Part shown: piece by piece, positions 40,764 through 53,261 of the stretch
Numbering within the stretch: the stretch's first letter is position 1
Layout: every line of letters starts with the position of its first letter
Source of the DNA: Dirofilaria immitis
Taxonomy: Eukaryota > Nematoda > Chromadorea > Rhabditida > Onchocercidae
Length of the DNA: 64,000 nt
Direction: 5' to 3'
Assembly (NCBI GenBank): GCA_024305405.1
Contig: JAKNDB010000087.1
Span: 9,302,501 to 9,366,500, forward strand
Made by a program: the position numbers and the translations under genes
The notes under the pieces: model-generated
What the model saw: only the letters and a program-made list of their open reading frames with translations
Database searches by the model: none
What the model was told of the DNA's origin: nothing

Positions 40764-43700
40764 CTAATCACCACAATAATCTTTATCACAGTTAGCGCTT
40801 CTTTCCAGTGTCATATTGGTGCCTAGAATTTCTTTAAATGTTTTATAAAAAAATTAATAATTTAAAATATTGAGATGAAGTTATTCATTTTTTCATTCTT
40901 TTTTTTAAATGATTTCTTAAGATAATATAATTTTTTTGAATTATTTAAATCAAATATACATTTACCGTAATCAAGCAATTCATTTTATGATAAAACTTTG
41001 ACAATACATTCTGACTAATTTAATAGTTTGAAATAAATAAAATGTTAAAAGTTAAAAATTTTGGAAACATCAAGAAAGATTGAAATATTTAGCGATAAGT
41101 TAATTAAAGTTTCTTTTCTTTAAATGATAAACATTCAAATTGTTTCATTTTTTTAAACTTATTGCATCTCTAAATCTAGCGTTTGGTTACGTCATGATTA
41201 AATATCACGTAAAAATATGCGTAAGAATCCTACAATAAGAATTATGCGAAGAACAAAGTCCTTTTTGTTGCCAATTTTTTTTAGAATAAAATTTCTGAAA
41301 ATTTGAAAAAACTCATTTAAAGCTTTTACAAATTTAATTTTTATTCATATAAAAATTAATGAAAAGAATAGAAGGAAAAAATGGAATATATTTAAATTCA
41401 AATATATAATACCGGCACAATTGTTGATGAAGAAATCAGATGATATAGTAGCTTTCAAATCGCTAATATTAGTTTTAGCAGTATGAAGATAACAAGTTCG
41501 AGTATTTTTAAACCAATTAACTGAGTAACACTTTAATTTATATAATTGATCTGATTTGTCACATGTCATCAAACATTCCACTGAAAATGTCAATTTTATA
41601 ATTTTTTTTAATTCAATTCAATTTGTTCTAAATTTAATTTAATTCTAACTAAAAGAAATTAACATTTAGTAACGTATAAAAGGAATATAATTAAAACAAT
41701 AATAAAATTCATTTATCAATTAAAAATTTCAATTCATATTTCTTAATTTAAACAATCAATCAAATATGATTTGAAATATCAAATTATAATTTTTCTATCT
41801 TAAAGATTTCATGAATTACTTCTCTATTTCACCATCTAATAATAATAATAATAAATGTAATAATAATAACTGTAATTATTGAAGGAATAAATTAGAAAAG
41901 TTACTGTAAAATAGAAGTAATTAAATTATTACAAAATTTTCTATTATACAAATTAGCAAAAAATTTATGTATAATATTTTCTAGTACAAACATAAATTAA
42001 TCATGCATATAAGTATAAAAATATCTTAAAAATTGCTTAAATTTTAGATAAAAATTAAAATAATAGATCGAAATTTCGAAATTCAAAATATATCTGGTAA
42101 GCCTGATCAGCTGATATAAATAAACAATATTTTTATTTATGATAATTATAAATTATTTATTAATAACTTACATGGTGTATAAATATTGTTTACAATATGA
42201 CCATTTAATGTGTACATTACAGCATTCTCGCATAACGAAAAACATTTTCGAAGTTTGCTTATGTTGTAATTGCCAAAATCTGTTAAGAAATTATTATTAT
42301 TATTTATTAAAAACTTCAAATAAAAGTTTTTTAATTTAAAAATATTTTCAAATTTTACTATTTTTTCGTTGAAAATATATTGTGTGTATGTGTGTGTGTG
42401 TATGTGTTGTGTGTGTGTGTGTTGTGTGTGTTTTCCAAAATAATATTTATTTTAACAATTTTTCAATTACTTTGCTTCTTTTTATAATTTAAAATAATTA
42501 GAAGATAGGTATTATTATATTCTATTAATATTTAATAATTTGATATTCATGTATTTGTACTTTTATATTATCATTTTGTTTATCTTCTATGATAATATAC
42601 TTATGAGGTACCTATGAGAAAAACTTTTAGTCATGTTAATGTTATAATTAAAAATATCAATATGCTATATATTTCATTTAATCCTCTCTGTAATTTAATT
42701 GCAACCAATTCAAATTCAATTTAATTAATCTATTCCAATACTTTTTATTTTACCTAAAATATTTATCTGCTTTTTTATCAGGTTGCATAGTTATCTTCAT
42801 CATTTTATCACGTAATAACATATTAATATCATAATTTCATGTTAATGATATGATAAAAGCTGTGATAAATTAAAAAATAATGAAAATAAAATTTCAATTA
42901 TTGTATCAAAATGATCAATTTAAAGTTCCAACTATTATTTCAAAATAACTAACGCTTAAATTTCTTTTCATTTGTATAAATACTAATTTGGCAAAAAGAA
43001 GGAAACAAATTATAAAAAAAAAATGATTTAAAATTTCACTCTCGTTTCTCGCCTTTGATCCTTGCTTTTGTATACTCAAGCAAACATATTCATAATAATC
43101 CATTGATTTAGATGAAATTAATTCAACATTATCGATAATTCGATTACCACCATTCAAGATACATTCCTAAAATAAATGACGATTACTGATAAGGAAAAAA
43201 ACTTCATTTTGATCAATACTAAAATATTCGTCAAAAATAATTATATTGATAAATAATACAAAGATTATTTCTATATGCAAAATTTTCACTAAATTTTATT
43301 GAAATTAAGAAAAAATTATTTATTTATTGCAGAAGTTAATGAATTCAGTAATTGTTGATTGATGGAATTATTTATAGAAATAAATAAGATTAATTTAAAT
43401 GAGTAAACATATAAGTAAGTAAGAATACAAAATTGTCAATCGTTTTACTTTTACTTTCTTCTTTTGATATTAATTTTGATTTAATAATTTTGTTATTCTT
43501 TGCGACTTTTCATAGATTGTAATTAAATTAAATAAATGAATATCGAAAAAAACACATTCAAACTTAACTTTGTTAGCTTATTATAATTAACGCTTAAACA
43601 TAAGAATGTGACACGTAAAATACAATTATTCAAACAATCTTGCAGACCAATTTGTTTAATTGTTTCTTGTCCGTAATCGTTTAATCGGCTAAAAAAGGCA

Positions 43701-46467
43701 AAAAATATATTTAAGTAAAAAAAATTATTACCAATAAATTCTAATTCAAAATCATTAAAACATTTCCAATATTTATAATATTGGAAATGTAAACTTCAAC
43801 GTTACTCAAATTGCTTAGTTAATAATAAGCAAAAAGTAGACAAATAATATAATTTAATTTGTTAATAAGAAATTTATTTCAAAACAATCAAACTTATTAG
43901 GAAAATGATGAAAGCATCTGAGTTGTTCAATCAATCCATTACGTATCATTTCTCGATTCTCGGGACTTTGCTGAATAATCCCAATATTGAGAGTATAATT
44001 TTTATGTCGAATTGATAATTCTGAGTCTTTTGTAGTTGTATTCCATTCCGGAACTAACTTATCAATAGGAAAAGGAATAAATTTTGATATAGAAGTGATA
44101 CTTGCAGTGGTAATAGTAATAGTAGTAGTAGTAGTAGTAGGTTTTGTTGTTATTGCAGCATTAGCATTAATAATAGTAGCAGCAGCAGTAGTAGTAGCAG
44201 TAGTAGTAGTGATAGTAGTGGTGATAACAGTAACAGTGGCCATAATAGTAGTGACATGAGGATGATTAGTAGTAGTTTCAACATTAATCGAAGAAGTGAT
44301 AATAGTTGTTGAAGGAAATAAAACAGTCGAATTAATTTTAACAAGCGGTGTTTGAAAATTACGGCGGTTAGTTACTGGATTCGGTCTAATATCAGCACTT
44401 TTTGCCGGAGTTAATAGACTACTATCAATACGATAGGCAATATCTTTGTTAACAGAAATGATTTGCGCATCACTACCTGTATCGCTATCCTTGTATGAAT
44501 CATGATTATAAATATCACCATCGTCATCATCATCATTATCATCACCATTACCATCATGTTCATCATATTCATCATCATCAACATTATCATCACCATTATC
44601 ATTACTGTTATCACAATCATTATGACTGCCATTATTATTGCTTCGATCTTTATCATAATCAGCATAATATGATGTTGTTTTTTTATTTGGTAATACGGTA
44701 ACCTCTGCGGGTTTGATATACCTATTAATTTATTCAAATTATATAATTTCACAAAATATGATTCATTCTAAATGAAAAAGTAGTCATATATTGCAAATAA
44801 ATTTCGATTATTGTTGTTAATAATTTATTTAATATAAGTAGAAATTAGATTTCTTTTTTATACAAAATAATTTTATGTAAAATGATATAATAAATTATAA
44901 ATTGTTAAAAAGCATTGATTTCTGCTACTTTTAAATAAATTGATTAGCACAATTTGATTTCTTATTTCATTGATATGCAATTTTTTCAACTATTAATTCA
45001 TTTTATATAAGAATTAACTTAGATAAAAAGTTGAAGTGCTTTATGGATAAAAACCAAACCTGTTGATGGATTCATTGGCTGTATTTGATGAAGGAATATG
45101 TCGTGTACGATGAAATACGATATTAAACAATGGCTTCTTTTTATTTTCACTATTAAAAATAATATCAGATACACTATCGATTGATTTGTAGTTTTTATTG
45201 ATACGATCGTCAGAATTTTGTATTAGCAATCGCTTATTTGAAATCGGTACTGAGAATGTTGTCCGAGGTGGTGCAACCGTAAAATATGGGACCTAAAATT
45301 TATGATAAGTTATATTCGAAAAAAAAATCAAATTCACAAATTCACAAAAAGAATTCGCAAGAAGATAAGTTATAAATTGTATCTTTAAATTGAACTTTCA
45401 GTACTGACCGTTATAGATTTTTTCTTTTATTTTTATATTTTAAAATTGAGTTTCAAATTAAATTATCTCAAAAAAATCAAACATTTTGTATAATAATCTG
45501 AAGCGATCAGATATTATCATTTTAAATAACCTGATCCCATGGAGATAAGCAAATATTTTGATAAAAATCCGTATATATAACTTTCGACTGATATCTGTTA
45601 AATATTGCAAAGTCTGGACTCCATTTACTCAATACACATTCTCCTTGCATTTTGTTTACCATAGCTGATCGACAAATGAATTCATAAAGTAATTGTGACT
45701 ATAACAAGTTTTGAATTATTACATTTAAAAACTATGATGATATTAATATTTAATCATTTGTTAATTAGGAAAAAAGAAAAAATTTTTCAAAAAATATTGT
45801 TGAAAATAAAATTTTACACTAATAAGTAGTTTATAGTATCATCTAATAATTTAATGAAGGAATTTTCATAATTCATATGAAATATTGTGAATAATAAATT
45901 TAACATTTAATAAAAACAATAAATTACTTTAAAAATCAATCGTCAGAAAAAAAAACAACCTTTAAACAATGATCCAAGCAAGAAGCGATACTGGAAATAT
46001 TTACAACAACCAAATTTCCATTTTTACCAAGATAATAATTTGGATAATGTTTAAAACATTCCAATACGGTAATTGATGCAACTCGAGAAAAATGCTAAAA
46101 ATAGAGATTGAAAATGTTTAAATTTTTTATCCAATTTAGTCGATAAATATGTTAAAAATGTTACTGTTATATATTAACGAACTTATTATAATAGATATTA
46201 ATTAAGAAGGAAAGTACAGTAGTAATATTAAAATATGTTAATTTCAAAATCTTTATCATACAATAATCAAAGATTGTGGAACATTTACTGATATTAATTT
46301 TATCATAATACTTGAATACAGTATATCTTCCTACAATGAATTCCGTTTAATGAACTTGCGTGGAAATAAATTTATTGAGTTTGTTCGGTAAACTTACGTA
46401 AAAATGAATATTTTGACAGGCAATAATAAAGCAATGAGAACCATAGTGTTTACAGCAATAAATAGTG
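40764..46467 (-). CDS. Secreted protein with three PAN/apple-type domains, 5' end missing
   Basis: Ten exons chain in exact phase: 46467-46398, 46094-45960, 45698-45531, 45292-45060, 44721-43894, 43688-43613, 43166-43076, 42279-42172, 41580-41413, 40822-40764 (TAG). PAN 1 has ECFKHYPN, SCLDHC, FICRS, GECVLS and YQNICL. A second unit has RCFHHFPN, DCLNNC, ECILNGG and YYEYVCL but lacks the expected fourth Cys segment, so one small exon may be missed. PAN 3 has KCFSLC, ECLMTC, LKCYSV, TCYLHT and FFINNC. PAN domains are disulfide-bonded protein or carbohydrate binding modules common in nematode extracellular matrix proteins. The large exon 44721-43894 codes an Asp/Asn-rich block and a Thr/Ala/Ile block derived from trinucleotide repeats, probably an extended glycosylated linker. 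No signal peptide exon was found upstream, and no ZP or membrane anchor is seen at the C-terminus (CDKDYCGD). The substrate is unknown. Confidence 0.82.
42381..42431. repeat. (GT)n microsatellite
   Basis: Interrupted GT dinucleotide run inside the PAN gene, between exons 43166-43076 and 42279-42172. Confidence 0.9.
43760..43790. repeat. Perfect 14-bp stem hairpin
   Basis: ACATTTCCAATATT and its exact complement are separated by TAT. It lies in an intron of the PAN gene and is too short and AT-rich to call a known RNA. Confidence 0.6.
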
Positions 46468-48752
46468 CTGATAAAAATGATTAATTAAAGTATAAGGAAA
46501 TATCATTCATTTAAATATCGACTGATAATCAGCTTGCTTGAGAAACTGTTGATGTATGTGTTAAGAAGATTGTTCCAAATGAACTGAATTGAGAAATGGC
46601 AACAATTGCACCTTTCAGCTTTTGTATGCCATTATAAGGTTTCTCATTATAAATAAATTAAAGGATAAAATAAGGATGAAGTAGTGCCATCATAAGTCTT
46701 CGAGATGAGAGGATAAATAAGGATAGAATGACCGGAGGGAAGGAAGAAGAGATTTTCGATTATAAACTCTTTCCATCTTTTCAAATGTGATTGAATTTTG
46801 AAAAAGGAGGATATATGTTTTAAGGAAATTTCCTGTTTTCCTAATTAACACAATCGCTCTATTTTTAAATATAACGGACAGCATTATGTTCAATTTGCGA
46901 ATAGATAAGTAAATACATCCGTATCATACGTCCATATAAATTTATTTTAGGTAAGTATAAAATTGGTTGACAAATTATTTAAAATTATAGTAATAAAAAA
47001 ATGTTTAATACATATATATAATAAGATGTAATGAATAATATTTGAATAGAAGTTAAAGCATTAAAAATTAAATTAAATTAAATACAAAATTAAATATCTT
47101 AAAATGTCATAATTTTATAAATATAATATAAAAGTTGTAAAAATTCCTTTGCATATATTTTTAGTTTTGCTATTATATGTAAATTTTCTTACGTTTTTTT
47201 CCTTAAATTCAATACGTTGTGTTTGAAGTAGTAACAATGGTAAAAGAAAGGAAAGATAAATCATATATCTGGGTTAACAAGTAAAGGATATTGAAAAGTC
47301 CCATCTTGTCATCGTAATTTCAAGCACTAAAACATTCATATAAGAGTGATAAAATAAACTGTTTTTATTCTGAAAAATTAGAATGGAATGAAGGAAATTG
47401 AAAATGTTAAAACTAAATAGATCAAAGAAAAATGACATTTTAGCATATTAAAATTTCATCATCCCATTCTTACTATCATTTTTTCTACTTTAATTTAAAA
47501 AGGAAATTGTCAAAGATTAAAATTTGATAATCATTTCTAATCGATTTCATTAATCCAACTTTTATTTAATTAATATATTCAAATTCTGCTATATATAATT
47601 GTATTGGATATATAATAAAATTTAATTTAATTACTGATGAGTACCGTAATAACTACGATATTTTTGAACAAAGAATCTTTCAAATTTTGAGACAGATAAA
47701 ATCGACTTAAATTTTTTGTAGCCAAGTAAATTTTGATAAAAAATTAATCAAAATAATCAAAGCAATCATATCAATAGTCAATGAGGGCGGAATTTAAATA
47801 GTTCTTTTCTGAAGTTCTACTTAAATTTTAGTCGTGGATTAATGGAAGTGATAATGAATAGATACTGATGACTAGAAGAAATTTGAATATTTATGGTCGT
47901 ATTTATCTTCTTAGATGGAATCACTATTAATTATTTGAACTTCCAATTATCACATCTCCGATCGCTGATGATAAAAACAGCTTACTTATAGCATTCCAAA
48001 CTGCGATTAAATAATAAAAATTAAAATCTTATAGGGGATGAAATTTTTTTTAGTATCAATATATTTTTATTTACGATATATTTACTATTTTGGAATCGTA
48101 AGTCTTGTAAGTTTCATATGCTTCAGGTATTGAAATATTATGCCAGTTAAAATTTCTCTTCCACTGAGTATATTTATGAGCATAAGAAAGATAAATTTAA
48201 ATTTAATCTAAATATCTCATTTACCATAAAATAATTGATTTGCAAATTCGCTGTTTAGAATATAGAATATAAAATATATTTTTTAACATAGTGATGCGTT
48301 AAAGACTTAATTAATCAATTATTATTTTTGCCTTTAAGAAAATTATATTTCTCTGACAACATAATATTGAACGTCTAATTTATTGGCTTATATAAAGCAT
48401 CGCCATTTGATGCCTTAATTTCCTATAATTTCATTTATACTTTAATTAAACCAATAAAATATATCGTACTTCAAAGTTTTGAATAAACAAAAGTTTATAT
48501 TAAAATTGTTTTATCGCCATATTCAGTATAGTCTTTGTAAAGAAAAGATAAGAGTTAATAATTTGTTAATAAAAAAGTATTTTTCAACACTATCATATAA
48601 ATTACTAATATTTTAATTTTTCAAGTATTTTTTATAAAATATAAATAAAACCGATTATTACTTAATGTTGCTACGTCTCACCGTGTTCCATATCATTGTA
48701 GTAAAAATTATTGATAACAACATTATTCTCTGTTAACAGTCATCTTGGCAGT
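46468..48752. other. Intergenic, no gene seen
   Basis: 2.3 kb of AT-rich DNA upstream of the first recognised PAN-gene exon. It should contain the missing signal-peptide exon and promoter, but I could not place them with a consistent splice phase. Confidence 0.4.
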
Positions 48753-50595
48753 TTCATCAAACAATTTGAATGAATTTGATAAAGTGCAAAAAACAAAAAA
48801 TAATGTTTCATTAAAATAATGTTGCAGTAATTTTTCTATTTTGTCTCAAAAATAATTCTATGATTGCTTTCCTTTACATTGTAAAGATTTGATGAATATC
48901 ATTTTTGTCCGTTCAAATTTCTTAAAGCATAAATTACTTACAATATTTTTACGACATAAAGATCATCTAAAGAATAAAATTTCAGTATAAATCTTCCTTC
49001 ATTTAAAGTTTTTTAAAATTCAAGTTAACTATAGTACTTGATTTTACTATATTACTATGGAAACTCTCATATAAAACTTCGACATGCACAAATTGATCCA
49101 TATTTATCAGAAATGGTGTGTAGCAGAACTGATCGTAACTATATGATGTTATGAGATTTGCAGACTGTAATAATAAATTGGAAGATAATTTTATAAAACA
49201 TATAGAGTGGTTCATCAAATATGTTCATATTTCTTACTTTATCATTTAACTCATTTCAGACTTAAGAAAAACATATTTGTTTATATTTTGTTGATTAATT
49301 CCTAGCAATATGCGTAGGTTTAATTTTATTAGAATAAAGGAATTATATTATAAATATAATTTTTATAATTAATCAAGAAGCCATTTTCTCAATGTTAATA
49401 TAAACATGTTGATATGCATTGATGACGTGATACTCGTTATTTATATAATTTTCTGATAATAATAGAGTCACTAATTCTATCTTCAGTAAAAAATGATTCT
49501 AAAAAATTTTTAAAAAAATATATATGGAACTTTATAATTAAACTATTATGGGTTCTGAAACAAAAAAAAAAAGGCAGATTGGACATTTTGAACAAGTATT
49601 CCGTCAATAACCGTACTAATCATCACTTCAATTCATAACTTTGTTTGTTAAAAATCAAATATCACAGTACGTACAATGCATACCACAATAGGTAAAAAAT
49701 GATAATCAACAAGCACCGAAAGATAATAGGTGATAACTAATGATTGCTAAAGTTAGTAAATATAAATATTCACGGCTCGATTGCTATTCAGCCGATTACA
49801 ATGTGCAAGGTATTTGGTCATCTACGGTTCATCTTTTATTCCATTGAGTGGATCTCTTTAGGAATGATATAAATACTTATGAAGTAGCCAAAAAAATCCT
49901 GTTTTATTATTTTATGACAAAAAAAAATTCCATATCTTTATATGGAATTTCTCGTACTGTGTCACTTTTTAAACAAACTTTTGAGAGTCTAATTGAATGA
50001 GTAACAGTAAATAGCAAGACCGTATCAGATCAATTTTTAACACTTCGAAATACATTTTAAATTCATCGAAGCCAATATCATATTCCCAGCAGCAATTTGA
50101 TGTTTCGTATTGATTACATTGAAATTGATTAGATATTCAGTACGTCGTAAGCAAATATTTCTCTTTTCATTCACTAGAATACCAATGGACAATATTCTCG
50201 AATTATTCGTTCCAACGAATTTAGCAAAATTCTCATTCTATCTATTATTCTATCTTTATACAAATTTGACTATTCCGAGAAATGATAATCAGCATCATTT
50301 ATTGCAAATGATTAATGATGACGAAACTTATGTATAAGATGTCGAACACTGTCATTCATATAAGCATTCACACTTATAATATCTATATATGTTAAATTTA
50401 ATGTTAAAAGTGAAGAAATGAAAAAGTAGTAGCTATTATAGAACGAAATTATGGGTTTTTTCATTAATTTTTTAAATTATCTCCAAGAATTGATTAGTAT
50501 TTTACATATAATACAAAAGTTGCGTCTGAATCTTCACGAACGGATAATTTCGATTCAATAGTTATTGAATATGACGATCAAAATGATCTCACAAA
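48753..50595 (+). repeat. Left arm of large inverted repeat
   Basis: 1843 bp that matches the reverse complement of 57793-59632 almost base for base. I noted only about three single-base indels (one in an A-run near 49561-49572) and found no substitution in the stretches compared. Both predicted small frames inside the arm (71 and 75 codons) are identical in the two copies. Immediately outside the arm the two copies still look related but only loosely, on both sides. Confidence 0.92.
50110..50337 (+). other. 75-codon open frame in repeat arm, copy 1
   Basis: Open frame preserved identically in both arms. It has one hydrophobic stretch (FSFYLLFYLYTNLTI) followed by a polar tail ending DDETYV. 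I do not recognise it. Because the arms are nearly identical as DNA, identity of the frame is not evidence of selection. Confidence 0.2.
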
Positions 50596-52581
50596 GACAT
50601 AGTAAACCATTTTGCACAATCTCTTTTATAATTTGAATATACACTGAGTTCTTTAGGAAAACTTGGAATATATTTTTAATAAATAAAAATACGCTGTCTC
50701 GAATACACGTGGAAAAGTTCCGTGATAAAAGGAAATATAAAGATTTCTAAGTGAATGTGTTAGAAATGCATTAATTTGTGAAATGTTGTAAATTTATCAT
50801 ATCATGCCCTTATGTGCGGATTTAATATATAATGTAAAATGCAAGCTGAAATTCTATGATTTCCTCTATTCGCAGCGCTAACAAAAATATTTTTCGTATT
50901 GTACCCTACGCTGAAGGAGAGGGTCGTGACCATTATATTTTCGAAGGATGTGCTTCAACGAGATTGATGAGAGTATTTTTATTTGATCTTCCTTTTTTCT
51001 TCGAATTCATATTGAATTTGTATGATTGAAATTGTAATCTCTGCGTTAGTTGGCATGTTATTAAATTTGTCGTAATAAAAGCTTAATTACACAAGTTTGA
51101 GGTGCTACCATTAAATGAAGAAAATACCCCGTAATCTTTGTTATGGTTAAAGAAGATCAGTGACACTTTTTATAATTTGACGAAAGAATGATTTTTAGCA
51201 TTTAAGGTCTAATAAACCATATCATAGCATTTTCTAAAAGACGTAACATTGCAGCAAGAATTTTTATGGATCATCTATCAATTGATAAATCACTATACCA
51301 GCAGTAACGCGATAATTATTCCCTTTAGTTCTTCATTCATGCAAGTAATAAAAATTTCAACTCTACTTTTTGTTAATTTCTCAAATTTTTAAAGAAATGG
51401 ATAGGGTCAGCGAATTACTGACTGATGACAAATCTCTTTGGAATTTCTATCATTTTATTTGAAAACTAAATTTATAAGAAATCAGTATCACCCATGCTTT
51501 TATTATTTTATAGATATAAAATAAAACAACAATTAGAAAATGAAGCGCTAATAATGTCGCCGAAAGCCGAAATATTTAATTGGTTGTATATGGAGAGGAA
51601 TGTTAAAAAGATCAAATAGTGATGCGGTAAGTATTGTAAACAAAGGAAAAATCATGGCATACAAGGGATATTAAAGTTTAAATAGCGTGCCAAAATTAGA
51701 AGAAGGTCAACAAACTGAAAAGATAAAGATGTTTATTGTTGAAGCATCGATTTTCCGGTTAACAAAGTACGATCAGCAATCAACAGGGTATCTGTCGGAA
51801 GAGACATAGAGAGGTGTAGCTCCAAAAGATTAAAGAGGAGATTTCAGAGTTGAAGAATAACAGTTACTATAGGACAGTGCGAGTTCGACAACAGCTCAAG
51901 TCCAATTTGACAATCACAGTTCAACAGGACGAACAGCTGTAGTAATGAAGCGAAGAACGACAACGCTAAGAAAAAAAAGAAAATATGAAGCTTCGTATCA
52001 TCTTTTTGGCTGTAGCTATTGTATAAATGCGATATTGTGTTATAATATCGTATAAACCTAAATAAAACCAATTTTTGCCTAGTCGAGCCATAACAAGAAG
52101 AAACAACCAATCGACTAATCCATAGTAGCAATCTCCAATCAGCAACAAATAAATAAATATGATGATACGCCCTTCCAAATTTAATAGATTTTTTTTTTTT
52201 TTTACAAGTAATAGTTACATGAATTTTTCGAATCGCAAAAAAGATACATTCAGCTTATAGCTGTAATTTGTTGCAATATTTTGATTTTCGTTAAAACTAA
52301 AGCAATTTAAAAAGATATTAAAGCTAAAGCAATTTAAAGAAAAAAAAACTAGAACTTTTTCTTTCCATATTCACTCATCAATGAAAAAAGTAATCATCTG
52401 TTCATTGTATGCTCGAATATGTTACATAAACAAATTAATGCTAGCATGCATGGATAAATTGATTGTCAATTTTCTCATTTCCATTTATTTTCTCGGACGA
52501 AACTAATTGATCACATCCAGCAAAGAATTTTTTAGTTCCAAAAAAGTTATTCAATAACTGCATTGATCCAATGTAGCTTAG

Positions 52582-52687
52582 TGATTTTAGCGTACTAATT
52601 GGGTTGCTGATTAAAATTGATTTTAACGTACTACTTGGTTGTTGATTAAAATTGATTTTAACGTACTACTTGGTTGTTGATTAAAAA
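52582..52687. repeat. 35-bp minisatellite, three copies
   Basis: Three tandem units of GATTTTAACGTACTACTTGG plus a further 15 bases. The last two are identical and the first has several changes and one extra base. Confidence 0.88.
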
Positions 52688-53102
52688 ATTTTCTTATAAG
52701 TAAAGAAATAAAAATGAGTAAAAAATAAAGAAAATATTATAAATACTGAGTGATATAGAATAAAAATTCATTTAAGCCTTCTTATTATTATTGTGTAAAC
52801 AGTTATATCATTAATTGTATTAATTCTGATTAAGAATCGGTAATTAACTACGAAATCGCCATGTTTATAAAATTAATGCGTGTTTGATTTTCTAGAAAGA
52901 AGAAATGAACAAACTTCTAATAATTCCTTAGTTCTGCTTCTTGACATTTACTTTGCAAATCAGAATCAAATGAAGAAGTAACTTTCTCTATCCAGTTTGA
53001 TTATCTCGATTTATCAATTTTATAATTTATCTTAATTTATCAAATTTTATTGGAGCTAATGTAGCGACCAGGTGAAAGAAGGTAAGAAAGCAAGAAAATG
53101 TA

Positions 53103-53261
53103 ATGGCTAAGTATTACTTCCTAAATTGCTTCGTACTTCTACAGAAATTTATGCTGGAACTGTTTCTTTTATCAACAGTCATGATTTGTGAAAATGAAAG
53201 TATCTGTGATTTCAGTTCAAATTATCTCATGAAGAAAACAATAATGGAGTTATACAACTAA
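53103..53261 (+). other. Small open frame with hydrophobic N-terminus, 52 residues
   Basis: ATG to TAA, with a hydrophobic segment LELFLLSTVMIC followed by a polar part containing two further Cys. It could be a short secreted peptide or chance. There is no family match, no neighbouring exon and no supporting conservation. Confidence 0.2.

Noticed and set aside
44150..44752. Poly-Leu, Met-rich and His-rich frames
   Set aside because: Out-of-frame or antisense readings of the low-complexity exon of the PAN gene; phase with neighbouring exons fixes another frame.
46398..46439. Apparent signal peptide MVLIALLLPVKIFIF as first exon of the PAN gene
   Set aside because: Its phase clashes with the next exon. 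Another frame of the same exon (IYCCKHYGSHCF) joins correctly, so this is an internal exon.
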